Origin: an uncultured Lachnospiraceae bacterium
Lineage (GTDB): Bacteria; Bacillota; Clostridia; Lachnospirales; Lachnospiraceae
DNA length: 64,000 nucleotides
Assembly: GCA_902489925.1 (NCBI GenBank)
Contig: CABUBX010000002.1
Span: forward strand, 1 to 64,000
Direction: 5' to 3'
Positions 1 through 9,200 of the stretch are shown here, one piece after another. A program made the position numbers and the translations under genes. The notes under the pieces are model-generated. The model was not told where the DNA came from and made no database searches. It saw only the letters and a program-made list of their open reading frames with translations. Numbering within the stretch: the first letter of the stretch is position 1; each line of letters opens with the position of its first letter.

Positions 1-885
1 AGGCGGCTGCCATTTGAGATTATAGAAATTGGCGCTGTCAAGCTTGATGAAAACGGCAGAGTGATTGACGAATTTGATACGATGGTCCGTCCTGTTGTAT
101 ATAAAAAGATGCATCATATGACAATGGAAATGACGGGCATTACGGATGAACAATTAAAGACAGGTATTCGTTTTGAGCAGGCGGCACTTGATTTTATTTT
201 GTGGTGCGGCGAGGATTACATGTTCTGTACATGGGGAAATCTCGACCTTTTTGAATTTCAGAGAAATTTGAAATATCATAGAATGTTGGATTTGCTTGAC
301 GGGCCTGTCACATACATTAATTTACAAAAGATATTTAAGCAGTTTTACAGTAATGAGCATACTGTATGCGCACTTGAAAGTGCCGTTGATTATTTTGATA
401 TAAAAAAGAACGGCGAATTTCACAGAGCAATACAGGATGCTCGTTACACTGCGTCCATTTTTAAGAAAATGGATAAAGAAAAGATGATGGATAATTATAC
501 GGTAGACTATTATCAGTATCCGTCATCAAAGGACGAGGAAATTGAGCTTCATTATGAGGATTACGATAAATACATTTCGCGGGGATTCAAAACAAAAGAG
601 GCGGCGCTTAAAGATAAACGGGTGTGTGAAGCCCGTTGTTTTATGTGCAAAAAAGAAGCGGAAATCAGAATGGACTGGTTTGCGTCAAAGACACGGAATC
701 ATTATTGCCTGATTGAATGCAGGGAGCATGGCTATACAAGAGGCAAAATTAAATTGAAGCGGATGGATGATGGTAAAATTATTGCCATAAAAACTTTTAG
801 ACCAATCAGCAAAGAGGAAGCGCAAAAGCTTTATGAAGTGAAGCAGGAGATTATTGAGAAACGCAGAGAGCGGCGGCATCAGTAA
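1..885 (+). CDS. DEDDh 3'-5' exonuclease family protein (5' end cut by window)
   Basis: Reading frame is open from base 1, so the start and the first DxE exonuclease motif lie left of the window. The visible start, EIIEIGAVKLDENG, is the usual second strand of the DnaQ/RNase T-like fold. A second acidic site (WGNLDLF) and a late H-x4-D motif (HRAIQDARYTA) fit the DEDDh class, which removes 3' nucleotides from DNA or RNA. The C-terminal ~100 residues carry a CxxC pair (ARCFMCKKEA), which could bind zinc; I do not recognise this part. It sits 15 bases before the lipid kinase gene and probably shares its transcript. Substrate unknown. Confidence 0.8.
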   Translation, partial: RRLPFEIIEIGAVKLDENGRVIDEFDTMVRPVVYKKMHHMTMEMTGITDEQLKTGIRFEQAALDFILWCGEDYMFCTWGNLDLFEFQRNLKYHRMLDLLDGPVTYINLQKIFKQFYSNEHTVCALESAVDYFDIKKNGEFHRAIQDARYTASIFKKMDKEKMMDNYTVDYYQYPSSKDEEIELHYEDYDKYISRGFKTKEAALKDKRVCEARCFMCKKEAEIRMDWFASKTRNHYCLIECREHGYTRGKIKLKRMDDGKIIAIKTFRPISKEEAQKLYEVKQEIIEKRRERRHQ

Positions 886-900
886 AGGAAAGCATAATTT

Positions 901-1818
901 ATGAAAAAGGCGAAGTTTATTATTAACCTGATTTCAGGAGATAACAGCGTATTAAACCAAATAGAATCAATTATCGGATGTCTTGTGCTCAATCAGATTG
1001 TTAATCATGTGGATGTTGTGTACACTCATAAGGAAAATGATGCGATGAATGAAGCAAAAAAGATGCTGCCGGGCGAATATGATTTCGTTGTGTCTGTGGG
1101 CGGTGACGGGACACTTCATGATGTTGTCAACGGTGTGCTTGCAGGTAAGAATAAGACGCCTATTGCCGTATTTGGCTCGGGAACCGCAAACAGTTTTGTC
1201 AAAACATTGGGACTTCCTGTGGAAAAAACAGCATTTTGCCGTATGATTAAGGCGTTTAAGACACTGCCGACAGATGTTGGGAGGATTGATGAGCGATATT
1301 TTATCAATGCGGCGGCAGGAGGGGTGATGATGAGTGCCATGTATAAAACCTCCAGTGCCAATAAGGCAGTATTCGGACGTGCAGCTTATATGATTGAAGG
1401 GGCTAAGGTGCTGCCGAAGCAGATGTTTAAAAGTTCAAAGCTTGAGATTATTGCCGACAATTTTTACAAGCAGGGAGATGTATCGCTTTTTGTTGTAAAA
1501 AATGCGGGCAACGCTACGGGAAATAAAGATGTAGATATCGCAGGAACAATGACAGACGGTCTGCTGGATGTGCTTATCGTTGAAAAGATGAATGTTTTTC
1601 GCCTGCCGGGTTTATTTTTAAAATTTATGCAGGGTGAGCATTTGAATGAGTCGGGAATCAGTTATTTTCAGACAAGATTTATTCATATAAAAAATCTTGA
1701 AAATGATAATATGACGGTTGATTTTGACAAAGAGAAGTTCGGACAGCTTCCGGTACATATTGAGGCCGTGCCGAAGGCTGTGAAAATAATTATACCGGAA
1801 AGGGCAGAACCAAAATAG
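901..1818 (+). CDS. Diacylglycerol kinase-family lipid kinase (YegS/DgkB-like)
   Basis: 305 residues, normal for the family. The nucleotide-binding motif GGDGT is at residues 67-71 within VVSVGGDGTLHDVVNG, followed by the GSGTANSF loop near 100, both typical of the DAGK catalytic domain. Family members phosphorylate diacylglycerol or related membrane lipids, or act as sphingosine-type kinases; the exact lipid cannot be told from sequence. It starts 15 bases after the exonuclease frame and ends in the left arm of a bidirectional terminator. A weak ribosome site (AAAGGAAAG) precedes the ATG. Confidence 0.88.
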   Translation: MKKAKFIINLISGDNSVLNQIESIIGCLVLNQIVNHVDVVYTHKENDAMNEAKKMLPGEYDFVVSVGGDGTLHDVVNGVLAGKNKTPIAVFGSGTANSFVKTLGLPVEKTAFCRMIKAFKTLPTDVGRIDERYFINAAAGGVMMSAMYKTSSANKAVFGRAAYMIEGAKVLPKQMFKSSKLEIIADNFYKQGDVSLFVVKNAGNATGNKDVDIAGTMTDGLLDVLIVEKMNVFRLPGLFLKFMQGEHLNESGISYFQTRFIHIKNLENDNMTVDFDKEKFGQLPVHIEAVPKAVKIIIPERAEPK

Positions 1819-1836
1819 ACGGGTCTGCCCTTTAAT
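1799..1836. terminator. Bidirectional terminator between convergent genes
   Basis: Inverted repeat AAAGGGCAGA(A)CC / GGTCTGCCCTTT with an ~10-base loop; the left arm overlaps the stop codon of the lipid kinase and the following TTTAATT is only a weak U-tract. It lies between two genes that converge. Confidence 0.7.
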
Positions 1837-1866
1837 TATGTCTCGCAGGATATTGATTTTTAAAAT

Positions 1867-3066
1867 TTAATCCTCTTTTTGATGTTCTTCTTCAAGACGC
1901 TGCTGTTTCATGCGCTCGTAATTTTTGCGTCGGCGCCGGCGTTTGGCATAAATCACAGACTGACGGATAATCAAAACAAGAAGAATCACTGCCGCAAGGC
2001 CGATAGCTGCAATTAATGCATAGTCCTGCCATGAATGTCCCTGAACGGCATCTATTAGTGTTTCCTCTGAATCCGACGGTACAGTGTCAGAGGATGGCGG
2101 CGTCGGCGGTGTATCAGAAAGAAGATTATTTTGCTCTGTTAAGTCCAAGGTTTTTGTGCTGTTGTCGGAAAGCTGTGTATAGTTATCGAAACAGTAGTCC
2201 AAAAGCAGCTGTGTGTCGGTGTAGGCAGAGTCGTTTTCTTCAGTGCAGTCTAAAAGCACGGCGACGAGGTGCATATCTTCTTTCTTTGCGTAGGTAGCCA
2301 GTGTGGCGCCGGTATTTGTATAGCCGGTTTTCCCGGCATAGGCATATTCGTAAGGAAATTCACCGGAAATCATTTTGTGCTGGTTGGTTAATATGTAATC
2401 ATCTTCGATATCCTTACCTTTACCATCCTTGATAGTCGTTTGAAATGTAAATGTTTTTGCACCGCATATTTTGAGAAAATCACTGTCTTCGGCAGCGTTT
2501 TTGCAGATGACTGCCATATCGAGTGCCGAGGTGCATACATTTTCCTCGTCAAGTCCTGTTGGATTTGAGAAGTGGGTCTGTGTGCAGCCGAGATTTTCGG
2601 CGTACTGATTCATCAATGCAGTAAATTCTTCGGTTGAACCGCTGATATGTTCGGCGATAGCTACGGCGATATCATTGGCAGAGTTAATCAGCAGCGCATG
2701 AAGTGCCTCCTCCATCGTCATCTGCTGTCCGGCAATGACGCTCATACGCATGACGCCATGCTGCTGCATTGAATTAACAGCATTTTCACTGACGGTAATG
2801 ACATCTGTAAGATTGGAATTATCCAGTGCAATCATCGCTGTCATAATTTTTGTAAGGCTGGCCGGATAAAGCTTCGCCTCGGGATTTTTATCATATAATA
2901 CTTTTCCGGTGTTAAGGTCGGCAACAACGGCCGCGCCTGAGGTAATTGTAATGTCTTGTGTAATGCTGTTTTCTTCCGGGCTTTGAGTCTCGGCACGGCA
3001 GTATGCAGGCATTAAGAGTGCTGCGCATGTAGCTGCTGTAAGAAACAGGGAGAAAAATTTTTTCAT
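1867..3066 (-). CDS. D-alanyl-D-alanine carboxypeptidase (penicillin-binding protein 5/DacF type)
   Basis: About 399 residues. Trims the terminal D-Ala from peptidoglycan pentapeptides outside the membrane. All three active-site motifs of the serine DD-peptidase fold are present: SLTK (residues ~70-73), SAN (~129-131) and KTG (~246-248). An N-terminal signal peptide ends near AYCRA, and a C-terminal membrane segment (~355-375) is followed by an Arg/Lys-rich tail, so the protein is anchored by a helix and not by the usual amphipathic tail. Start chosen at the ATG of MKKFFS, because a GGGGG ribosome site precedes it; an ATG five codons upstream is possible. Single gene by context. Confidence 0.92.
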   Translation of the reverse strand: MKKFFSLFLTAATCAALLMPAYCRAETQSPEENSITQDITITSGAAVVADLNTGKVLYDKNPEAKLYPASLTKIMTAMIALDNSNLTDVITVSENAVNSMQQHGVMRMSVIAGQQMTMEEALHALLINSANDIAVAIAEHISGSTEEFTALMNQYAENLGCTQTHFSNPTGLDEENVCTSALDMAVICKNAAEDSDFLKICGAKTFTFQTTIKDGKGKDIEDDYILTNQHKMISGEFPYEYAYAGKTGYTNTGATLATYAKKEDMHLVAVLLDCTEENDSAYTDTQLLLDYCFDNYTQLSDNSTKTLDLTEQNNLLSDTPPTPPSSDTVPSDSEETLIDAVQGHSWQDYALIAAIGLAAVILLVLIIRQSVIYAKRRRRRKNYERMKQQRLEEEHQKED

Positions 3067-3290
3067 AACCTGTGCCCCCATTCAATCATATTTTATAAAG
3101 TCTATTTTAACAGATATTATTTGCCTGTGGAAGCCTTAATATGAGCTCATCTGAAAAATTTGGTTAAATGACTGGAAAAGTCGGAGGAACATGTGTTATA
3201 CTTACATACTGATATGGGAAAAATAGTAGTATTTTTCTGTTTAAAATACCGGAAATCAGGAAGGAGTCGGCTGGGCAGCCGGAGATAGAG

Positions 3291-3929
3291 ATGCGTTTAA
3301 GAAATATAAAAGGTTCGAGAGAAGCCATTGCGGCTCATGACAGAGTTGTTAAGGAAGAAAATAATTATAAAGGAAGATGGCATGAGCTGTTTGGCAATGA
3401 CCATCCGATTCATATCGAGGTTGGTATGGGCAAGGGAAGATTTATTATGGAATTGGCTAAGAACAACCCTGATATTAATTACATCGGCATTGAAAAGTAT
3501 TCAAGTGTTTTAATTCGGGCGCTTGAAAAATGTGAGGATTATGAGGGAAGTAATATTTTGTTTATCCGCATGGATGCAGAAACGATTGCGGAGGTATTTG
3601 AAAAGGATGAGGTTGACAGGATTTACCTCAATTTTTCGGATCCGTGGCCAAAGGACAGACATGCAAAGCGCCGCTTGACCTCTAAGGAATTTTGGGCACG
3701 ATATGATAAATTCTTAAAACCGGACGGGCGTGTGATTTTTAAGACAGACAATAAAGAGCTTTTTGATTTTTCATTAGAGCAGGTCGGTGAGGCCGGATGG
3801 ATTTTGGAAAATTATACGTTTGATTTGCATCACAGTGAATATGCCGAAGGCAATGTCATGACAGAGTATGAAGAAAAGTTTTCGGCGATGGGAAACCCAA
3901 TCTGCCGTCTTGTTGCTTACAGAAAATAA
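3291..3929 (+). CDS. trmB: tRNA (guanine-N7-)-methyltransferase TrmB
   Basis: 212 residues, full length. Uses S-adenosylmethionine to methylate G46 in the variable loop of tRNAs. The SAM-binding motif IEVGMGKGRF near residue 43 and the catalytic region NFSDPWPKDRHAKRR near 120-135 are diagnostic of TrmB. A GGAG ribosome site lies about 8 bases before the ATG. It is divergent from the carboxypeptidase gene and is followed by a terminator, so it is probably transcribed alone. Confidence 0.96.
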   Translation: MRLRNIKGSREAIAAHDRVVKEENNYKGRWHELFGNDHPIHIEVGMGKGRFIMELAKNNPDINYIGIEKYSSVLIRALEKCEDYEGSNILFIRMDAETIAEVFEKDEVDRIYLNFSDPWPKDRHAKRRLTSKEFWARYDKFLKPDGRVIFKTDNKELFDFSLEQVGEAGWILENYTFDLHHSEYAEGNVMTEYEEKFSAMGNPICRLVAYRK

Positions 3930-3980
3930 TCAGACACACTTTTTGAAAAAAAGCATAAGCTGTATCAGAAGGTGATTGTT

Positions 3981-4133
3981 ATGGCGGGAAAGCATTGTCT
4001 TAAAAATAAAATATGTTTGCTTATTTATGACCATGCCGGATGGAATCATAAGGCGAGAGGCCTGTATCAATCTATGCGGGATGTTGAATGTACATTGAGT
4101 AAGCTTTGTAAAAAGAAATTTGATAACCGATAA
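3981..4133 (+). CDS. Possible 50-residue small ORF, unknown
   Basis: An ATG follows a weak AAGGTG ribosome site and opens 50 codons rich in Lys and Cys (MAGKHCLKNKICLLIY...). It ends just before the terminator that closes the trmB unit. No family recognised; it may be the decayed tail of a gene or chance. Low confidence. Confidence 0.25.
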   Translation: MAGKHCLKNKICLLIYDHAGWNHKARGLYQSMRDVECTLSKLCKKKFDNR

Positions 4134-4137
4134 AAAT

Positions 4138-4180
4138 AAACGGCTTAAAAAGTCAGTATTTTGACTTTTTAGGCCGTTTT
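4138..4180. terminator. Strong bidirectional terminator
   Basis: An ~18-bp stem, arms AAACGGCTTAAAAAGTCA and TGACTTTTTAGGCCGTTT, with a short GTATT-side loop, A-run before and T-run after. It can stop both trmB and the convergent AI-2E-family gene. Confidence 0.88.
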
Positions 4181-4185
4181 GGTTT

Positions 4186-5448
4186 CTAGTTGGTTTTATG
4201 ATGTTCGCTGTCGTAGGCAAAGCCGATTTCCTCATCGGACATATGTGGTACGGGGTCATCCGTCATCTCGGTCAAATCGAGGGTTTTGTGTTTTTTTGCC
4301 AAAAGATATTCAATCAGGTTGTTCAGCAGGTAGGCGATAACGGCGACAACAGGTACTCCGAGGAACATGCCGAGCACGCCTGCGACATAATTGCCCGCAA
4401 GGATGGCAAAGATTACCCAAATTGGCTGCAGGCCTGTAGAGCTTCCGAGAATCTTCGGGCCGAGGACAGCACCGTCAAACTGCTGGAGTAAAAATATCAA
4501 TATAAGGAACATGAGACATTGCTTAGGGTCAATAATCAAAAGCAGCAGTACACCCGGTACGGCACCGATAAACGGACCGAAATATGGAATCATATTTGTA
4601 ATACCGACAACGAGGCTTATAATCAGTGCATATTGAAGGTTTAAGATACACATGATGATAAAGCAGAGAATACCGATGATTAAGGAATCAATAGCCTTGC
4701 CGATAATAAACTGGCTGAAAATGCGGTTACATTCTTTGGAGGTACGAATAATCCGTTCAGCATTTGTATCATTGAAAATAGCATAAATAATTCGTTTCAA
4801 TGATGTGAGAAGCTGCTGTTTGCCCCACATCAGGTAGCAGGAAATTACAAAAGCTAAAATAATATTAATGAGCCAGCTGATAATAGACATACCGGCATCA
4901 TACAGAATCGGTATAAGGTCGGTCATCACCTGTCTTGCATAATTAATTAAGTCAGGAATACTGTCCTGAACGAAAGATTGTGCGGCATCGAGGTGAAGGT
5001 CCGGATGCTCGGAAACAAATTGGTTAAATACGAGCTGGATATTGCTGTAAATATTGGTCGATTGGTTGATAAGGTCGGAAATACTTGAGATTACCTGAGG
5101 AATAACAAAGGTCAGCACAAGTATAATAAAACCGACAACAATGATGTAGGACAAAAGCAGCGATAAAATCTTGTGAAGCTTTGTAAAGCGGTCATGAAAG
5201 CTGTGTTTTAAAATACCGTCAATCCGATTAACTAAAGGGTCTATAAAATAAGCAATTAAAAAGGCAATGAGGAATGGCGCGAGCATGGAAGTAATGCTGG
5301 CAAAATGCGCTTTTGTCACAGCCCAGTTGTTTGTAAATTTGTAAATAAGCAGGCAAATACAAAAGGTGATGACTGTGTAAATTGAAATTGTAAAATACTT
5401 TTTATTAGATTGGAATTTTTTTTCTTTTTTTTCATTATTTTCGTTCAT
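4186..5448 (-). CDS. AI-2E family transporter (PF01594-type membrane protein)
   Basis: About 420 residues with roughly eight membrane helices: a TM pair near residues 20-80, a central soluble stretch (~100-200) and a helical bundle to ~395. The conserved tail IPYFGPFIGAVPG and the GPKILG-x-LQPIWVI region are typical of the AI-2E/YdbI/YtvI permease family. Members differ in function (autoinducer-2 export, Na+/H+ antiport, unknown), so no substrate is claimed. Start set at MNENNEKKEK because AGAGGTG precedes it; the frame is open 24 codons further upstream without a good ribosome site. The tail is acidic and His-rich. A promoter is visible upstream. Confidence 0.88.
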   Translation of the reverse strand: MNENNEKKEKKFQSNKKYFTISIYTVITFCICLLIYKFTNNWAVTKAHFASITSMLAPFLIAFLIAYFIDPLVNRIDGILKHSFHDRFTKLHKILSLLLSYIIVVGFIILVLTFVIPQVISSISDLINQSTNIYSNIQLVFNQFVSEHPDLHLDAAQSFVQDSIPDLINYARQVMTDLIPILYDAGMSIISWLINIILAFVISCYLMWGKQQLLTSLKRIIYAIFNDTNAERIIRTSKECNRIFSQFIIGKAIDSLIIGILCFIIMCILNLQYALIISLVVGITNMIPYFGPFIGAVPGVLLLLIIDPKQCLMFLILIFLLQQFDGAVLGPKILGSSTGLQPIWVIFAILAGNYVAGVLGMFLGVPVVAVIAYLLNNLIEYLLAKKHKTLDLTEMTDDPVPHMSDEEIGFAYDSEHHKTN

Positions 5449-5496
5449 GAAACACCCACCTCTTTCTATTGAGGGGCAAAAAGCCCTTGCATATAA

Positions 5497-5525
5497 ATCA
5501 TACTTTGAATTATGCCGCAATACAA
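5497..5525 (-). promoter_or_regulatory. Sigma-A type promoter of the AI-2E family gene
   Basis: On the minus strand: TTGTAT, 17-base spacer, TATGAT, about 50 bases before the chosen ATG. Confidence 0.6.
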
Positions 5526-5670
5526 GTATATTTATAAAAATTTCAGAGAAATTTTAAAATGTTTTGAGGCATGGGCTAATAGTTTGTGAGGGGTGTAAGT
5601 GCAGAAAATCCGCTAAATATAAGGGTTTTGAAGAAATTGAAAAAAAATTTAAAAAAATTCAAAAAAATGC

Positions 5671-5699
5671 TTGCATTTTATAAAAGACTGATATATAAT
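5671..5699 (+). promoter_or_regulatory. Promoter of tRNA-Lys
   Basis: TTGCAT, 17-base spacer, perfect TATAAT. Expected start near 5706, at the foot of the leader hairpin and ~58 bases before the tRNA. The DNA just upstream (5635-5668) is very A-rich, resembling an UP element. Confidence 0.75.
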
Positions 5700-5706
5700 A
5701 AATATC

Positions 5707-5744
5707 GTTGTTGGAGATATTCTTTAGAGAATATCAAAAACAAC
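5707..5744 (+). promoter_or_regulatory. Hairpin in the 5' leader of tRNA-Lys
   Basis: Two-part stem: GTTGTT (5707-5712) with AACAAC (5739-5744), then GATATTCT (5716-5723) with AGAATATC (5728-5735) over a 4-base TTAG loop. It begins at the predicted transcript start. It may protect the precursor 5' end or guide processing. Confidence 0.6.
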
Positions 5745-5763
5745 TTGACATATAATTGGATAT

Positions 5764-5836
5764 GCGCCTTTAGCTCAGTTGGTAGAGCACCTGACTCTTA
5801 ATCAGGGTGTCCAGGGTTCGAGCCCCTGAAGGCGCA
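5764..5836 (+). tRNA. tRNA-Lys (anticodon CTT)
   Basis: 73 bases with a complete cloverleaf: acceptor arm GCGCCTT/AAGGCGC, D arm AGCTCAGTTGGTAGAGC, anticodon arm CCTGA-CTCTTAA-TCAGG with anticodon CTT reading AAG, T arm with GGTTCGAGCC, discriminator A. CCA is not encoded. Confidence 0.97.
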
Positions 5837-5841
5837 CTTAG

Positions 5842-5889
5842 AAGCACTGTTTTTGCAGATATGAAAGCTGCGGGGGCGGTGCTTTTTTT
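5842..5889 (+). terminator. Terminator of tRNA-Lys
   Basis: Stem AAGCACTG / CGGTGCTT with an inner GCAG/CTGC pairing, followed by a run of seven T. Confidence 0.8.
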
Positions 5890-6270
5890 ATGTCATAAAG
5901 ACGGATTCTCAGTCCTGTGTCAAAAAACATATGCTGCGTGCAGCCCGGCAGCCAAGAAACTTTGAGACGCGAAGAAGGTACCGGTATGGCGAATTTTGTC
6001 GAGAAGTTGTGAGTGCCCCCTCCTTGACATAGCGTAAGTGTTGTTTTAAGATAAACATATCAAATTTACCCGCACACCGGACTGGTGGCTGCGGTTCTTA
6101 TTTCTAAGGGAGTTTCTCCCGACAAATTCCTTTTTATTTTATAGTTCATTTGTTAAAAAATTACAGATAGCTTTTTTATTTAAAATCACAGGTGTATTTT
6201 AATAATATTAGAGTACGGCCTTTTTAATAGATTCATTCAATGAAAAGAGAGGATTTAAAGGAGGGTTTGT
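5890..6270 (+). promoter_or_regulatory. Promoter and ~210-nt leader of the surface protein gene
   Basis: TTGACA (6024-6029), 17 bases, TAAGAT (6047-6052), giving a start near 6059. The leader has a bulged hairpin CGCACACC/GGTG..TGCG (6071-6093) and a hairpin GGGAG-TTT-CTCCC (6108-6120), then an AT-rich tract and the ribosome site AAAGGAGGG before the ATG. Bases 5890-6020 contain a short palindrome (GCTGC/GCAGC near 5932) but no gene or known RNA that I can identify. Confidence 0.6.
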
Positions 6271-9200
6271 ATGATGAAAAAAAGGTTATTTTCATTGATT
6301 CTTGTGTGTGCAGCAGTATTCACGGGATTTGGCAGCCGGACATTGGCACAGGAGGTGCGCGAGAGTGAGTCAAAAGCAGAAGAAGGTATAGAGGAAACGA
6401 TGCCGGAGGAGACTGTGCTAAAGGAGACCGTGCCGGAGGAGACAGTGACAGAGCAAAAGGAAACTAAAGAAGCTTCGGTGTCGGATGAACGGGGAAGAAT
6501 TAAAAGTTTTATTTGTGATGCTTCATTGACAGCGGATATTTATTATGCCAATTATATGAAAAATGGGAAAGATGCGTATATTGAGTCGGTGCTTCCTTCT
6601 GTGGTGACAGCTGTTTTTGAGTATGGAGAGCCGATGGAGGTTGAGGCTCATTGGATTGCAGAGCGACCGTTTGGTGTTCGGGGTGAAGGCGAATATACAT
6701 ATACATTAGACTTTGCGCGATATGATATTGCGGATGATTTTGACAAGGCGGCAGCGCCGGTTGTGACACTTCGGGCAGTCTGCGAAAAGCCAGCATCAGT
6801 ATTTCAATTCGGAACGCCAAAAAAGGAAACTGAGCGAGGGCTTTATGATGAACAGCAGGCATCGTTTAGTTACGGCGGCGGTGCTCAGCCATCAGATTAC
6901 GGCGGATATACAACACAGTATTTTAATATTAATTTTGCGGGAAAGTCTTTTACGGGAATATGTGGAAAGGCCTCTTATATGGCACCCGGCCAGGGAAGTT
7001 ACTATGTTCATGAAATTCCGGGAGGTACACGGGAAAGTGATATTGTAAAGGCGATTCTTTTGACGAATCCTTTAACGGGACCTTATCCTGACGATACATG
7101 GACAACAATTGCCGATGGAAAGTTTAACGATAAGATGCTTTGGAGTGTCCATTCAGCATTAAGTGTTTATTGGTCAGATGATGAATTTGGCTCGGACTGG
7201 ATTCGCGTCAATGCGATTACGGAAATAGGGAATTACTTATATGACGTATGGATTCCGGCGCATAAAAGCATTATGGATGCCACACATGCCTATTACCTTT
7301 GTGCCTCATCGACACCGCACAGCAGCGATAATTTTGGAGGAAAGTGCCCTTCGGGACGTCAGGATGTTTTGTTTTTATCTGATGAGGTAACGCCTCAAAA
7401 GGGTTTTGCGTCATTAAAGAAAATTTCTTCTGATACGGGAATAACATCGGGAAATAGCTGCTATAGGCTTGGGGATGCCATTTATGGCGTGTACAGTGAT
7501 TCAGAATGTAAAAATAATATAGGAACTTTAAAAACAGGCGCTGATGGTGTAAGCAATACATTAGAGCTAGAAGAAGGGTTCTATTATATCAAAGAGCTTC
7601 AGGCACCTGAAGGATTTTTTATAAATACACAGGTATATACGATTCATGTAAAGGCGAACGAGACAGCAACTGTACAGGTGGCGGACAAGCCGGCTGTGGA
7701 TACGCTTGGCATAGAAATTAAAAAGATGGATGCCTCCGGAAAAACAGGGGCGACACTTTCAGGTGCGCAATTTACGGTAAAGTATTATGATGGCTATTAT
7801 ACAAAGGATAATTTACCTTCAAAATCGGATAGAACATGGGTGCTTGAAACGAAGGCTGTGACAGAACAGGGGAAGGTCAGCTACAAGACTTATTTAGACG
7901 AAAAGTATAAGGTTTCCGGCGGCAGCTTTTATACACAGGACGGGCGTGCGGTGCTGCCGCTTGGAACGGTGACTATAGAAGAAACAAAGCCGCCAAAAGG
8001 TTATATTCTTGAGGGGGGTTATATACAGGCAGCAGGCAGTGATAAGAAGGTTTCGGGAAAGTATATTGCACAGATACGAAAGAAGGGTAAGACAGTGCAG
8101 CTTGTGGGCGGCAATGTGTTTACCGCATCGGATTATTCGACAAGTCTGCGTATTAATAAAATAGATGCAAGGACGGGAAAAGGTCTGGCGGGTGCGAAGC
8201 TTAGGGTGACGGATAAGAATGGACGGATGATTGATGAATGGCTTTCGGATGGCAAGGCCAGAGTTATCAGTAATCTTACAGTAGGGGATTCCTATACGAT
8301 GACAGAAGTCGAGATGCCTGACGGCTATGCAACAGCGGAACCGGTGAAGTTTACTGTAAAGAATACGCAGCAGGTTCAGAATGTGGAGATGAAGGATGAA
8401 CCGACGATAAAGCAGATTAACAAAGTGGATGCAAAAACCGGTGAAGGTCTGGCGGGTGCAAAGCTTCGTATTACAGATGAGTCGGGTAAAGTGATTGATG
8501 AATGGGTATCTGACGGCAGCCCTCATGCTATAGAAAAGCTTGTTGTCGGAAAGACGTACACATTGACAGAGATTGGTCTGCCTGACGGCTATGTGACTGC
8601 AGAGCCGGTGAAATTCACAGTAAAGGATACAGGTGAGATTCAAAAAGTTGTGATGAAAAATGAACAGTCGCTAATACAAGTTGACAAGGTTGATGAGGAT
8701 GGAAAACCACTTCCGGGTGCACTGCTTCGCGTTACAGATAAGAACAATAAGCGGATTGATGAATGGACGTCCGACGGTAAAGGGCATATTATAAAGAAGC
8801 TTGTTGTCGGTCAGGAATATACACTGACGGAGGTAAAGGCGCCGGATGGCTATGTGACTGCAGAGCCGGTGAAGTTTACAGTGAAGGATACAGATGAAAT
8901 TCAGAAAATAAAGATGGTCAATAAGTGTACAAGAATTGAAATTATAAAAATTGACGCGGAAACAGAAGATACACTTGCCGGGGCTTCACTTACGCTTTAT
9001 TCCGGAAATGAAAAGGATAAGGCTGTGGATACATGGGTCAGTGATATCACACCGCATAAAATTATGCGGCTGACAGTAGGGCAGGATTATATCCTCAAAG
9101 AGGAGAGGGCGCCTGAAGGATATAAACTTGCAGAACCGGTGACATTTAAAGTATTAAATACCGAAGATGTTCAAAGGATACAGATTGATAATGAGCGGGA

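Noticed and set aside
5586..5801. 71-codon plus-strand frame running into tRNA-Lys
   Set aside because: Low-complexity Lys/Leu start, overlaps the tRNA promoter, leader and the tRNA itself.
5930..6020. Possible c-di-GMP-I or SAM-type riboswitch upstream of the adhesin
   Set aside because: Fragments such as GAGACGCGAAG and CCCGGCAGCC recall motif pieces, but the conserved core elements and their order are missing and the stretch lies before the predicted promoter.
7894..8643. Long open frame on the minus strand inside the adhesin
   Set aside because: It is antisense to the repeats, rich in Cys/His/Ile, has no ribosome site and no family resemblance; a compositional shadow.
8145..9200. CRISPR-like repeat array
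   Set aside because: Repeats are 261 bases long, coding, in frame and without unique spacers; they encode CnaB domains.
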